Source of the DNA: Buttiauxella gaviniae ATCC 51604 | GTDB lineage: Bacteria; Pseudomonadota; Gammaproteobacteria; Enterobacterales; Enterobacteriaceae | Length of the DNA: 64,000 bases | NCBI RefSeq assembly: GCF_001654835.1 | Contig: NZ_LXEP01000004.1 | Coordinates: 124,001-188,000, forward strand | Reading direction: 5' to 3' | In this document: positions 35,601 to 44,226 of the stretch, in pieces | Layout: every line of letters starts with the position of its first letter | How positions within the stretch are numbered: the first letter of the stretch is position 1 | The notes under the pieces: generated by a model | The model's database searches: none | The model's input: only the letters and a program-made list of their open reading frames with translations | What the model was told of the DNA's origin: nothing | Made by a program: the position numbers and the translations under genes

Positions 35601-35660
35601 GATTGGGTGTCTGGGGCATCAGTCAGACAGGGGCTTCCGGCAAAAATTGAACGGATATAA
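32595..35660 (+). CDS. ttrA: Tetrathionate reductase catalytic subunit TtrA
   Basis: A 1021-residue molybdopterin oxidoreductase reducing tetrathionate to thiosulfate in the periplasm. It has a Tat signal with intact LTRRQWLKVG at the N-terminus, a [4Fe-4S]-binding motif CFGCWTQCGVRVRVD near residue 75, Mo-bisMGD-binding domains, and the C-terminal dinucleotide-binding domain (MPGVIAIEHGYGHREMGAAQHY). The ATG at 32595 has AAGGAG 8 bases upstream and overlaps the ttrC end. The length agrees with Salmonella TtrA. Confidence 0.95.
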   Translation: MANLTRRQWLKVGLALGGMVTFGLSYRDVAKRAIDGLQNGTSGKITRDRIFGNALIPEANAQPHWQQNPQQVISMTQCFGCWTQCGVRVRVDREKEKVLRIAGNPYHPLSHEHHINASVPFAEAMAQLAGETGLDSRSTACARGATMMEGLYSPLRILEPMKRVGKRGEGKWQRISFEQLIEEVVEGGDLFGEGYVEGLRALHAPTTPIDPKHPGFGPKTNQLLVTNAGDDGRDTFLRRFALNSFGSKNFGAHGAYCGLAYRAGSGALMGDLDKNPHVKPDWDHVEFALFMGTSPAQSGNPFKRQARQLSSARVRDNFQYVVVAPALPLTTVLADDRGHWLPVIPGTDSALAMGMIRWIIEKERYNADYLATPDALAMQQAGEKSWTNASHLVITDELPQLAGQHLTLAHLGADSASDPVVLNENAEIVAASLCQRAQLFVTQQVTLDDGQIVTVKSGFQLLKDTANKLTLAQYSQQCGVPEEKIAALADTFTRHGRKAAVITHGGMMAGNGFYNAWAVMMLNALIGNLSLEGGVFVSGGKFNGAADGPRYNMDSFSGKVKPKGLSIARSKTAYESSEEYRNKVAAGKSPFPAKAPWYPFVAGQLTELLTSALEGYPYPLKAWISNMTNPFYGIPGLRAVAEEKLKDPKNLPLFIAIDAFMNETTALADYIVPDTHNFESWGFSAPWAGVASKATTARWPVVSSATSQTADGQPVSMEAFCIAVAKRLELPGFGDNAITDTQGNSYPLNRAEDYYLRVAANIAYMGKAPVAAANQEDVALTGVQRILPVMQQTLKPDEVSRVAFIYSRGGRFAPDSSGREDNLVGNAWQKPLQIWNAEVAAHRHAITGERYSGCPAWYPARLSDGRSVDEIFPVQQWPLKLISFKSNTMSSSTATIPRLHHVKPTNLVALNPEDGKRYGLAHGDTVRITTPGGHAVAQISLLHGVMPGVIAIEHGYGHREMGAAQHYLDGEAMPIDEKIKAGINLNDLGFADPTRKVANTWLDWVSGASVRQGLPAKIERI

Positions 35661-35803
35661 TCCGTTCACAGGTGCAAAGGCCTGCATGTTTCCTGAGCCG
35701 GCTTTTGCTTTTCTGACCACGCCCCCTTCCGTTCCCTCCTCCCGATGACATACTATCGAAGCTGCAAACAGCCCTGTAAAAATCAGCAGGATGAGGAGAA
35801 AAG

Positions 35804-37264
35804 ATGACGCATCAGACAGCCGCCACAGCCCTTACCCCGAACCAGGCCCTCGATAAACTAGAGGAGCTGTACGATGCCTCGGTCAACGCACTGCGCGACG
35901 CTATTGGCCAGTATGTTGAGAACGGCACACTACCCGAAATTGAAAAACGTGCCGCCGGTTTATTTGTCTACCCGGAGTTGCGCGTCAGTTGGGATGGCAC
36001 CGTACATCATCCAAATAAAACCCGTGCCTATGCCCGCTTCACCCACTCTGGCAGTTACACCACCACCGTCACCCGTCCTGCTTTATTCCGCCATTATCTC
36101 GCCGAACAACTCACACTGCTTTATGACGACTATGGCGCGCAAATTGAAGTAGGGTTATCGCAGCATGAAATCCCGTATCCGTATGTGATTGATGGTTCCA
36201 GTTTGTCGCTGGACCGCTCAATGAGCGCCGGTTTGCCGCGCTATTTTCCCACCACCGAACTGTCGCAAATTGGCGATGAGACCGCCGATGGGTTGTTCCA
36301 CCCTGGCGAGTTCTACCCGCTTTCGCATTTTGATGCCCGTCGCGTCGATTTCTCACTCGCGCGTTTACGCCACTACACCGGCACCCCGGTAGAACATTTC
36401 CAGTCATTCGTGTTGTTTACCAACTACACCCGCTACGTGGACGAGTTTGTACGCTGGGGCTGCCAGCAAATTCTTGACCCTGAAAGCCCGTATGTTGCAC
36501 TTTCCTGCGCAGGTGGCGTGTGGTTGACGGCCGACAGCCAGGCCCCGGAAGAAGCGATTTCCGATCTCGCGTGGAAAAAACACCAGATGCCTGCGTGGCA
36601 CTTGATCGATGCCAACGGTACCGGCATCACGCTGGTGAATATCGGTGTTGGCCCGTCGAATGCGAAAACCATTTGTGACCACCTGGCGGTGTTGCGCCCT
36701 GCGGCGTGGTTGATGATTGGTCACTGCGGCGGTCTGCGTGAAAGCCAGTCGATTGGTGATTATGTTCTGGCTCATGCGTATCTGCGTGACGATCACGTTC
36801 TGGATGCAGTGCTGCCACCGGATATCCCAATCCCAAGCATTGCCGAAGTGCAGCGTGCGCTCTATGACGCAACCAAACTGGTGAGCGGCATGCCGGGTGA
36901 AGAAGTTAAGCAACGTTTACGTACCGGGACTGTCGTCACCACCGACGATCGTAACTGGGAGTTGCGTTATTCCGCATCGGCTTTGCGTTTTAACCTCAGC
37001 CGCGCCGTCGCTATTGATATGGAAAGCGCCACCATTGCCGCACAGGGTTATCGCTTCCGCGTACCGTATGGCACGTTGTTATGTGTTTCCGATAAACCTT
37101 TGCACGGTGAAATTAAACTCCCCGGCCAAGCCAACCGCTTTTATGAAGGGGCGATTTCGGAGCACTTACAGATAGGTATCTGCGCGATTGATCTCTTGCG
37201 AGCTGAAGGCGAACGCCTGCACTCACGCAAATTACGCACTTTTAATGAACCTCCTTTCCGTTAA
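35804..37264 (+). CDS. amn: AMP nucleosidase
   Basis: A 486-residue enzyme that hydrolyses AMP to adenine and ribose 5-phosphate, part of adenylate pool control. The N-terminal AMP nucleosidase domain (about 10-180) is followed by a phosphorylase-like catalytic domain with NIGVGPSNAKTICDHLAVLRP, MIGHCGGLR, and AIDMESATIAAQGYRFRVPYGTLLCVSDKPLHGE. Length and sequence match E. coli Amn (484). GAGGAG lies ahead of the ATG. In E. coli amn also lies by a tRNA-Asn. It is followed after 12 bases by an aminopeptidase gene, likely co-transcribed. Confidence 0.96.
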   Translation: MTHQTAATALTPNQALDKLEELYDASVNALRDAIGQYVENGTLPEIEKRAAGLFVYPELRVSWDGTVHHPNKTRAYARFTHSGSYTTTVTRPALFRHYLAEQLTLLYDDYGAQIEVGLSQHEIPYPYVIDGSSLSLDRSMSAGLPRYFPTTELSQIGDETADGLFHPGEFYPLSHFDARRVDFSLARLRHYTGTPVEHFQSFVLFTNYTRYVDEFVRWGCQQILDPESPYVALSCAGGVWLTADSQAPEEAISDLAWKKHQMPAWHLIDANGTGITLVNIGVGPSNAKTICDHLAVLRPAAWLMIGHCGGLRESQSIGDYVLAHAYLRDDHVLDAVLPPDIPIPSIAEVQRALYDATKLVSGMPGEEVKQRLRTGTVVTTDDRNWELRYSASALRFNLSRAVAIDMESATIAAQGYRFRVPYGTLLCVSDKPLHGEIKLPGQANRFYEGAISEHLQIGICAIDLLRAEGERLHSRKLRTFNEPPFR

Positions 37265-37276
37265 GAGAAAATAATA

Positions 37277-39055
37277 ATGCAACACACCTCACCCCTGGCT
37301 GCCTTGCGCAGCCTGCTTAAAGAGCGCGAACTGGATGGCATGCTGGTTCCACGCACCGACGCATATCAGAGTGAATATTGCGCGCCTTATGACGACAAAC
37401 TGGAGTTTATCAGCGGCTTTGATGGCTCTGCGGGCCTGGCGCTGATTCTGGCTGACCGCGCGTTGCTGTTCGTTGATGGGCGCTATCAGGTTCAGGCGCG
37501 CCAGCAGGTGAATCTGGACGAGTTTGAAATCCACCATTTACACGATGAGCCGATTCACCTCTGGCTTCATGAAAACTTGTCAGCCGGTAAACGTATCGCA
37601 TTTGAACCACTACTGATGGTCAACAGCCAGTATGAAAACCTGCGTACCAGCGGCTGCGACCTGGTTGCCGTTAATGATGACCCGATCAATCAAATCTGGG
37701 CGACACGTCCGGCGATACCTCGCGGCCCGATACGCCAGATGCCTGATGAGATTAGCGGCGAATCAACCGCTTCCAAATGCGCCCGCGTCGCGCAGGCACT
37801 GACGCACGAAGGTGTCGATTATCTTGCCCTCACATTGCCAGACAATATTGCCTGGTTGCTTAACGTTCGTGGTTCAGACATCCCAAAAAGCCCGGTGCCG
37901 CTTTCTTTTGCGCTGGTTAAAAACGACGGTGCCGTTGAGTGGTTTGTTGACGAGACGAAGCTGCAACAACTCGACAGTTCAGTGCTGGAGTCAATAGCCC
38001 TCCACAGCCCGGAAACATTCCTCGCGCGCTGCCAGCAACTTGCGGCCGGCAAACGCTTTTTGCTTGATGGCGACAACACGCCTGTCGCCGTGCGCTTTGC
38101 TGTGGAACAAGGCGGCGGTGACATCGAATGGCAGCCAGATCCAATCACACTGATGAAAGCCAATAAGAACGATATAGAACTGGAAGGCTATCGTTCAAGC
38201 CACGTTCAGGATGGTGCCGCATGGGTTAATTTCCTTGCATGGCTCAGCCATGAAGTACCGCTGCGTGAAGCCGCTGGCAACCCGATTACTGAACTTGAAG
38301 CCCAGGAAAAACAGCTCGCTTTCCGTCAGGAATGTGACAACTTCATCGAGCAAAGCTTTGGCACCATTTCCGCCGCAGCAAGTAACGCCGCGATGTGTCA
38401 CTACCACAGCGCGCCGGAAACCAACTTCGCCATCGTCGGTAATGAATTTTACCTCAATGATTCCGGTGGCCAGTATTTCAACGGCACCACCGATGCCACC
38501 CGCACGCTGAACTTTGGACAACTTGATGCCCAACGCCGTCTGCACTACACCGCGGTTCTGAAAGGCTTCCTGTCGCTGATTTCGCTGCAATTCCCGCAAG
38601 GTGCACAAGGCCACCAACTGGATGCATTTGCCCGTCGTCCGCTGTGGGAACTGGGTCTGGATTATGACCACGGTACGGGTCACGGCGTCGGGCACAACAT
38701 GCTGATTCACGAAAACCCGCACCGTATGGCGAAAAAAGTGAACCCGTGGCCAATGCTGCCGGGCAACGTGCTGACTATCGAGCCGGGTTATTACCTCGCT
38801 GGCAGCCACGGCATTCGTATTGAAAACCAGGTAGAGGTTGTCGCCTCACAGCCGGGATTCTGTAAATTCGCCTCGCTGACGCTGATTCCGATTGATTTAA
38901 GCGCGGTGGAGTTACCGTTGTTAAGCGAGCAAGAGATTGCATGGCTTGATGATTACCACCAGTTGGTGCGGGAAACATTGTCGCCGCTCGTTTCCAGTAC
39001 TGCGCGGCCATGGCTGATAGAGGCAACAGCGCCAGTTAGAACGCAACGCATGTAA
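37277..39055 (+). CDS. M24B aminopeptidase P (Xaa-Pro aminopeptidase) family protein
   Basis: A 592-residue three-domain aminopeptidase P of the long (eukaryotic/APP1-like) type rather than the 440-residue PepP. Two creatinase-like N-terminal domains (about 1-310) precede the pita-bread domain. Metal ligands are visible: Asp in NDSGGQYFNGTTDATRT (both Asp), His in GTGHGVGH, Glu in TIEPGYY and Glu in RIENQVEV. It should cleave an N-terminal residue before proline in the cytosol. No signal peptide. It lies 12 bases behind amn, and a terminator follows. Confidence 0.92.
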   Translation: MQHTSPLAALRSLLKERELDGMLVPRTDAYQSEYCAPYDDKLEFISGFDGSAGLALILADRALLFVDGRYQVQARQQVNLDEFEIHHLHDEPIHLWLHENLSAGKRIAFEPLLMVNSQYENLRTSGCDLVAVNDDPINQIWATRPAIPRGPIRQMPDEISGESTASKCARVAQALTHEGVDYLALTLPDNIAWLLNVRGSDIPKSPVPLSFALVKNDGAVEWFVDETKLQQLDSSVLESIALHSPETFLARCQQLAAGKRFLLDGDNTPVAVRFAVEQGGGDIEWQPDPITLMKANKNDIELEGYRSSHVQDGAAWVNFLAWLSHEVPLREAAGNPITELEAQEKQLAFRQECDNFIEQSFGTISAAASNAAMCHYHSAPETNFAIVGNEFYLNDSGGQYFNGTTDATRTLNFGQLDAQRRLHYTAVLKGFLSLISLQFPQGAQGHQLDAFARRPLWELGLDYDHGTGHGVGHNMLIHENPHRMAKKVNPWPMLPGNVLTIEPGYYLAGSHGIRIENQVEVVASQPGFCKFASLTLIPIDLSAVELPLLSEQEIAWLDDYHQLVRETLSPLVSSTARPWLIEATAPVRTQRM

Positions 39056-39062
39056 ATCCCTC

Positions 39063-39090
39063 AAAGAGCCGTGTTTTTGCGGCTCTTTTA
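39063..39090 (+). terminator. Terminator of the amn-aminopeptidase operon
   Basis: AAAGAGCCG (39063-39071) pairs with CGGCTCTTT (39080-39088), followed by TATTCTTTTT; it starts 8 bases after the stop codon. Confidence 0.88.
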
Positions 39091-39141
39091 TTCTTTTTGT
39101 TGATTAAACCAGCAATCAAACGCATTTCACCTAAACAGCCT

Positions 39142-39170
39142 TTGACAACCCAGTAGCCGCTAGTTACTAT
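39142..39170 (+). promoter_or_regulatory. Promoter of the second tRNA-Asn gene
   Basis: TTGACA, 17 bases, TACTAT, followed by the same GCGCCCCGTTAACCGAT leader as the first tRNA-Asn copy. Confidence 0.85.
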
Positions 39171-39187
39171 GCGCCCCGTTAACCGAT

Positions 39188-39263
39188 TCCTCTGTAGTTC
39201 AGTCGGTAGAACGGCGGACTGTTAATCCGTATGTCACTGGTTCGAGTCCAGTCAGAGGAGCCA
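39188..39263 (+). tRNA. tRNA-Asn (anticodon GTT), copy 2
   Basis: A 76-base tRNA identical to the copy at 27784-27859, with its own promoter and terminator. The two copies are in direct orientation 11.4 kb apart. Confidence 0.97.
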
Positions 39264-39271
39264 TATTAGAG

Positions 39272-39305
39272 AAGCCCGCTTAGGAAACTAAGCGGGCTTT
39301 TTGCT
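39272..39305 (+). terminator. Terminator of tRNA-Asn copy 2
   Basis: AAGCCCGCTTAG (39272-39283) and CTAAGCGGGCTT (39288-39299) form a 12-bp stem with a GAAA loop, followed by a T-rich tail; close to the copy 1 terminator. Confidence 0.9.
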
Positions 39306-39321
39306 TTTTAACATTTGCGTT

Positions 39322-40257
39322 TTATAGCTGACCTGCTTTTCTAGATTCAATGCTAATTGGCACCGGCATCCCGGAACGACGGGTCAACGCTGCGCTCGCC
39401 ATACCTGCATCTACGCCAGAACCTTGCGTCATATCGCGCAGTGTCGATGTCATTGGTAGCGGGACTTTCTTGTCAGATTCAAACTCCGCGCGGTTACGGG
39501 ACAACGGCTCATGCACTTCCAACCAATGCCTTCCGTCAGGTTCGACGGTTGCTTTCACCGGCTGATCAATCAGCTGCACGCGCGCGCCCACCGGCACATT
39601 ATCAAACAGATATTTAATGTCGTCTTTGCGTAGGCGGATACACCCTTGGCTCACGCGCAGGCCGATACCAAAGTTGGCGTTAGTACCATGAATAGCATAA
39701 AGCTTGCCGATGTAAATCGCATACAACCCCATCGGGTTATCCTCACCCGGCGGCACGTACGCTGGCAGAGTTTTCCCTTCTTTCGCGTATTCGCGTCGGG
39801 TATTAGGTGTTGGTGTCCAGCCTGGAGCTTCCTGCTTACGCTCAACCCTCGTCACCCAGTTACGCGGGGTTTCTCGCCCGGCCTGTCCAATGCCAATGGG
39901 GAAGATCTCAACCGTGTTGCTCTGATCCGGATAGTAGTAAAGCCGCATTTCGGCGACGTTAATCACGACGCCCTGGCGTACGGTATCAGGCAAAATCACT
40001 TGCTGCGGAATCGTCAACTGGGTACCGGCTTTTGGCAGAAATGGATCTACCCCTGGATTGGCTTCCAGCATATTGCTTAGTCCCTGCCCGTAGAGCGCGG
40101 CAAAGTACTCTAGCGGCTGGGTATTCCCTTCAGGTACGCTAACGGTTAGCGGCGAGCCAACCAAGCGGCTACCCTCGGGTGGAAGCATATAGGTAACGGC
40201 CTGGGCGCTACAGGTAACGGCGGCAAGCACAAGGGCAAGCGAGGATAAGCGAATCAT
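39322..40257 (-). CDS. ldtA: L,D-transpeptidase LdtA (ErfK)
   Basis: A 311-residue periplasmic YkuD-family enzyme anchoring Braun lipoprotein to peptidoglycan. It has a signal peptide (about 1-20, CSAQA|V), a LysM-like segment (about 38-85), and the catalytic domain with His190 in AIHGTN and the nucleophile Cys206 in VSQGCIRLR. It is close to E. coli ErfK/LdtA (310). The gene stands alone, converging with the tRNA-Asn terminator. Confidence 0.94.
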   Translation of the reverse strand: MIRLSSLALVLAAVTCSAQAVTYMLPPEGSRLVGSPLTVSVPEGNTQPLEYFAALYGQGLSNMLEANPGVDPFLPKAGTQLTIPQQVILPDTVRQGVVINVAEMRLYYYPDQSNTVEIFPIGIGQAGRETPRNWVTRVERKQEAPGWTPTPNTRREYAKEGKTLPAYVPPGEDNPMGLYAIYIGKLYAIHGTNANFGIGLRVSQGCIRLRKDDIKYLFDNVPVGARVQLIDQPVKATVEPDGRHWLEVHEPLSRNRAEFESDKKVPLPMTSTLRDMTQGSGVDAGMASAALTRRSGMPVPISIESRKAGQL

Positions 40258-40360
40258 AATTTCCCTATTATCGGATATGGCATCGATAGGTTAAATATAA
40301 CCTTCTATTGAGATTCGGTGAGGATTTCGGTATTTGGATCTGGGGGAGTTTGGTGCTTGT

Positions 40361-40391
40361 AAGAGATGAGCCCGAAAGGAGCTCATCTCTT
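40361..40391 (-). terminator. Terminator downstream of pgsA
   Basis: AAGAGATGAGC (40361-40371) and GCTCATCTCTT (40381-40391) form a perfect 11-bp stem with a 9-base loop, 17 bases past the pgsA stop. Confidence 0.75.
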
Positions 40392-40407
40392 GTGTCTGAT
40401 ATGGTTA

Positions 40408-40965
40408 TTAAGTGCCGGAACTGTCGAGCAGATCTTTGCTTGCCGCTTTTAAGTACTGGAACATTGACCAGAAAGTTAGTACCGCAGCGATAAAGAATAA
40501 ACCGATCCCCGCATACTCAACCCACATATTTGGGCGCCAGAGCATACCAATCAGTGCCAGCATTTGCGCCATGGTTTTGGACTTACCAATCCACGAGACC
40601 GCAACACTGCTGCGCTTGCCAATTTCAGCCATCCATTCGCGCAACGCAGAGATTATAATTTCACGGGCAATCATAGTGGCCGCGGGCAGCGTCACCCACC
40701 ATGAGTGGTAGTGTTCCACTACCAGCACCAGCGCAACCACGACCATAACTTTATCCGCTACGGGGTCGAGGAATGCTCCAAAGCGCGTGCTTTGGTTCCA
40801 GCGGCGCGCCAGATAGCCATCAAACCAGTCTGTTATTGCAGCAAACCAGAAGATAAACGCGCATAGGAAAGGTGCCCAACTGAACGGCAGATAAAAAGCC
40901 AGCACAAAGAATGGGATAAGGACGATACGAAACAGAGTAAGCAATGTCGGAATATTAAATTGCAT
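40408..40965 (-). CDS. pgsA: Phosphatidylglycerophosphate synthase PgsA
   Basis: A 185-residue inner-membrane CDP-alcohol phosphatidyltransferase converting CDP-diacylglycerol and glycerol 3-phosphate to phosphatidylglycerophosphate. The motif D-G-x2-A-R-x8-G-x3-D-x3-D is seen as [20 protein letters not shown] followed by LDPVAD. The C-terminus (KDLLDSSGT) runs three residues longer than in E. coli. It follows uvrY-uvrC in the same direction, as in E. coli; in E. coli glyW comes next, but here ldtA and a large block intervene. Confidence 0.97.
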   Translation of the reverse strand: MQFNIPTLLTLFRIVLIPFFVLAFYLPFSWAPFLCAFIFWFAAITDWFDGYLARRWNQSTRFGAFLDPVADKVMVVVALVLVVEHYHSWWVTLPAATMIAREIIISALREWMAEIGKRSSVAVSWIGKSKTMAQMLALIGMLWRPNMWVEYAGIGLFFIAAVLTFWSMFQYLKAASKDLLDSSGT

Positions 40966-41022
40966 AGTGCTGGTTAACTGTCTGTCGTAAGTGGAAATTG
41001 TCTCTATGTTGCTACAGAGCCC

Positions 41023-42855
41023 TTAATGTTTCAACGAGTAGAAGATCTTTTCTGCCAACGCTTGCGAGATGCCTGGCACTTTTGCAATTTCTTCTACGGA
41101 TGCATTCTTTAATGGTTGCAATCCCCCCATATATTTCAACAACATCTGGCGACGTTTTGGCCCAACCCCTTCGATTGTCTCCAACGCACTGGTATTTTTC
41201 ACTTTTGCGCGTTTTTTACGATGCCCGGAAATGGCATGATCGTGGGATTCATCACGGATATGCTGAATGACATGCAGCGCCGGGGAATCCGGCGGCAGAG
41301 AGAAACCTTCCCCTTCTGGTTCGAAGAACAACGTTTCAAGCCCGGCTTTGCGGTCCACGCCTTTTGCCACGCCGAGCAACAGTGGATGATTTTTATCCCA
41401 CTCCACATCTAGTTCTGCGAAGACGGTTTTTGCCTGGCCGAGTTGTCCTTTGCCACCATCAATCAGGATAACGTCCGGGACTTTACTTTCATCGATAGTT
41501 TTACCGTAACGACGACGCAATACCTGGTTCATCGCGGCATAGTCATCGCCAGGTGTTATACCTTCTATGTTGTAGCGGCGATATTCCGCACGTAGCGGGC
41601 CGTTAGCATCAAAGACCACACAGGAAGCTACTGTCTGCTCACCCATGGTATGGCTGATGTCAAAGCACTCCATCCGTTTTATGGCTGGCAACTCAAGCAC
41701 ACTGGCTAAGGCTGCTAAACGTTGATGGATAGTCGACTGCTGCGCCAGACGCGTCACCAGTGCGGTAGCCGCATTGGTTCGGGCAAGTTTAAGGTAACGA
41801 GCGCGATCGCCTCGTGGTTTGGTCTGCACGTTGATGCGCCGCCCCGCCAGTTCCGTCAGAGAATCTGAGAGCAGGTTTTTATCCGGCAAATTGAAGTCGA
41901 GCAGAATTTCAGAAGGTAAGGTGCGCATCTGGCTGCCCTGCAAATAGAACTGGCCAACAAATGTTTCAACCACTTCTGACAGTTCTGTGCCATTGGGTAC
42001 TTTCGGGAAGTAACTGCGGCTGCCCAACACTTTACCCTGGCGAATAAACAGCACATGTACACACGCCATACCCGAATCAAACGACACACCGATCACATCC
42101 AGATCGTCGCCGGTATTTGAGACAAATTGTTTTTCTGTCACACGGCGAACTGCCTGAATCTGGTCACGAATTCGCGCAGCGGCTTCAAATTCCAGGTTTT
42201 TGCTCGCCCCTTCCATTCTGGCGATCAATTGGTTCAGAACCTGATCGTCTTTTCCTGACAGGAACAAGCGCACATATTCCACCTGCTGGGCGTAATCTTC
42301 TTCACTGACCAAACCTGCAACACACGGCCCAAGACAGCGTCCAATCTGGTATTGCAAACATGGACGAGAGCGATTGCGATAAACATTGTTTTCGCACTGA
42401 CGAATCGGGAAGATTTTTTGTAATAACGCCAGCGTTTCGCGTACTGCGTAACCGTTCGGGAATGGCCCAAAATATTCACCCTTCGCATGTTTCGCCCCAC
42501 GATGCATAGCAAGTCGCGGGTGAGTATCACCGCTAAGGAAAATGAAAGGATAGGATTTGTCGTCACGCAGCAGCACGTTATAGCGTGGCTGATAAAGCTT
42601 GATGTAGTTATGCTCAAGCAGGAGCGCTTCTGTCTCGGTATGGGTTACCGTCACGTCGATATGCTGGATGAGTGCAACCAGAGCTTCCGTTTTACGGCTG
42701 GCAAGATTGCTCCTGAAGTAGCTCGACAGGCGTTTTTTCAGATCTTTGGCTTTACCAACGTAAATAACCGTCTCACTGGCGTCATACATACGATAGACGC
42801 CAGGTTGGCTGGTTACTGTCTTGAGAAAAGCTCGTGGGTCAAAGATTTCACTCAC
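41023..42855 (-). CDS. uvrC: Excinuclease ABC subunit C
   Basis: A 610-residue nucleotide-excision repair endonuclease: N-terminal GIY-YIG nuclease ([25 protein letters not shown], about 18-95) for the 3' incision, a UVR (UvrB-binding) motif near 205-240, an RNase H-like domain for the 5' incision ([31 protein letters not shown]), and tandem helix-hairpin-helix motifs at the C-terminus ([29 protein letters not shown]). It overlaps uvrY by 8 bases, forming the conserved uvrY-uvrC operon. Confidence 0.97.
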   Translation of the reverse strand: MSEIFDPRAFLKTVTSQPGVYRMYDASETVIYVGKAKDLKKRLSSYFRSNLASRKTEALVALIQHIDVTVTHTETEALLLEHNYIKLYQPRYNVLLRDDKSYPFIFLSGDTHPRLAMHRGAKHAKGEYFGPFPNGYAVRETLALLQKIFPIRQCENNVYRNRSRPCLQYQIGRCLGPCVAGLVSEEDYAQQVEYVRLFLSGKDDQVLNQLIARMEGASKNLEFEAAARIRDQIQAVRRVTEKQFVSNTGDDLDVIGVSFDSGMACVHVLFIRQGKVLGSRSYFPKVPNGTELSEVVETFVGQFYLQGSQMRTLPSEILLDFNLPDKNLLSDSLTELAGRRINVQTKPRGDRARYLKLARTNAATALVTRLAQQSTIHQRLAALASVLELPAIKRMECFDISHTMGEQTVASCVVFDANGPLRAEYRRYNIEGITPGDDYAAMNQVLRRRYGKTIDESKVPDVILIDGGKGQLGQAKTVFAELDVEWDKNHPLLLGVAKGVDRKAGLETLFFEPEGEGFSLPPDSPALHVIQHIRDESHDHAISGHRKKRAKVKNTSALETIEGVGPKRRQMLLKYMGGLQPLKNASVEEIAKVPGISQALAEKIFYSLKH

Positions 42856-43507
42856 TACTGATTAACGTCTCCGCACTAAATAAACCATGACGAATGGCCA
42901 GGTGTGTCAGCTCAACATCGCCACTGATATTCAGTTTACTAAACATGCGGTAACGGTAACTATTGACCGTTTTCGGGCTTAGACTAAGCTGCTCAGAGAT
43001 CTCATTGACCTTCTGGCCTTTGGTGATCATCAGCATAATCTGTAATTCACGCTCAGACAAACTGGCAAACGGTGTGTCCGTTTTTTCTGGTTCGATCTGG
43101 CTTAACGCCATCTGTTGGGCGATGTCTGATGCAATGTAACGCTGACCCGCGTTTACTGAACGAATCGCATTAACAACATCCTGCGGTGCTGCACCTTTAC
43201 TTAAATAACCCGCAGCACCTGCCTGCATGACTTTCGCCGGCAGCGGATTTTCAGTGTGAATCGTCAGCATAATCACTTTGATATCAGTTGAGTATCGCGC
43301 GATTTTGCGTGTTGCTTCAAGGCCACCAATGCCCGGCATGTTCATGTCCATCAGGACAACATCAACCTGATGGCTACGGCACCACTTAACGGCATCCTCA
43401 CCGCAATTTGCTTCACCTGATATCTTGATCCCTTTGATATCTTCAAGAATGCGTCGTATCCCTGCGCGCACCAGTTCGTGGTCATCAACAAGAAGTACGT
43501 TGATCAA
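42848..43507 (-). CDS. uvrY: BarA-UvrY response regulator UvrY
   Basis: A 219-residue NarL/FixJ-type regulator: receiver domain with phosphoacceptor Asp54 in [10 protein letters not shown], Lys in YLSKGAAP, and a C-terminal HTH ([44 protein letters not shown]). It activates csrB/csrC small RNAs in response to carboxylates through BarA, affecting motility, biofilm and carbon storage, all relevant to the neighbouring EPS and flagellar genes. The upstream gap contains a long inverted repeat. Confidence 0.96.
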   Translation of the reverse strand: MINVLLVDDHELVRAGIRRILEDIKGIKISGEANCGEDAVKWCRSHQVDVVLMDMNMPGIGGLEATRKIARYSTDIKVIMLTIHTENPLPAKVMQAGAAGYLSKGAAPQDVVNAIRSVNAGQRYIASDIAQQMALSQIEPEKTDTPFASLSERELQIMLMITKGQKVNEISEQLSLSPKTVNSYRYRMFSKLNISGDVELTHLAIRHGLFSAETLISSE

Positions 43508-43928
43508 AGGGGACTCTCCAGAAAAGGAATTACGCTACTAAAAATTATCACGCTATATTAACGGGTTTTCCGGTAACTTTAAAATGCAAAAACAGATTTT
43601 CAGAGTTTCCACTGTTTTTGGAAATTTAATTGTACAGTGGAAACTGTACAAGCAAATTGATTAATTTATGTCTTTAAATAATAAAAATGCTTTTCACATT
43701 AAAAAAAACGATAATCCATTAATATTAGACGTATTAAATAATGCTTATACACCCTAACTTTTAACTACAAACAAACATAATCAAAACAATTTAACAGCAT
43801 CGTACAGATTACAACCTGGACGATTAGCGTTAGCACTAATAAAATGGTTTACGATTGTGCTATACTCCGCCGCCTTACGAAACCGTTACACAAAACAACG
43901 GTGTACCAACCGAGACCGAGGAACACAA
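43508..43928. promoter_or_regulatory. Divergent uvrY/yecF region with a 12-bp inverted repeat
   Basis: This AT-rich gap contains AGTTTCCACTGT (43604-43615) and its exact complement ACAGTGGAAACT (43634-43645), with a third TGGAAA between them (43619-43624) and an overlapping palindrome TTGTACAG-N6-CTGTACAA (43630-43651). It lies about 100-145 bases upstream of uvrY. A 29-codon frame at 43668 lacks a ribosome site and is not called. Otherwise nothing else is seen. Confidence 0.45.
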
Positions 43929-44153
43929 ATGAGCACTCCTGATTTTTCCACCGCAGACAACAGTAGTGAACTGGCTATTGAAGTTACCTGCCTGAAAGCT
44001 ATGCTGACTCAGATGCTGAAAGCCATGGGCCAAGCCGATGCAGGCAAGGTTATCATCAAAATGGAAAAGCAAATTGCTCAGATGGACGACTCGGCACACG
44101 CAGAAGTCTTTGGTAATACTGTTAAGCAAATTAAACAGGCTTACCGTCAGTAA
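43929..44153 (+). CDS. yecF: YecF, DUF2594 family protein
   Basis: A 74-residue helical protein with the family core [39 protein letters not shown]. The ATG at 43929 gives the E. coli length and follows GAGGAAC; the frame is open upstream but that part has no family sequence. It lies between uvrY and sdiA exactly as in E. coli, on the opposite strand to both. Function unknown; probably cytosolic. Confidence 0.9.
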   Translation: MSTPDFSTADNSSELAIEVTCLKAMLTQMLKAMGQADAGKVIIKMEKQIAQMDDSAHAEVFGNTVKQIKQAYRQ

Positions 44154-44226
44154 TCGTTAAACGGCGGCTGGATGAGGAATGTTTCTCCAGCCGTTTCGTC
44201 GAAGAGTCATCGAATTAACTCCCCTT

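Noticed and set aside
38195..38809. A 204-codon antisense frame inside the M24 aminopeptidase gene
   Set aside because: Shadow of the real gene, with no ribosome site or known family.
27866..39305. The repeated AAGCCCGCTTA...AAGCGGGCTT hairpins as a CRISPR or REP-like repeat family
   Set aside because: Only two copies exist, each directly behind a tRNA-Asn gene and followed by T-runs; they are duplicated terminators.
43668..43757. A 29-codon frame (MSLNNKNAF...) between uvrY and yecF
   Set aside because: No ribosome site, very AT-rich, and no recognisable features.
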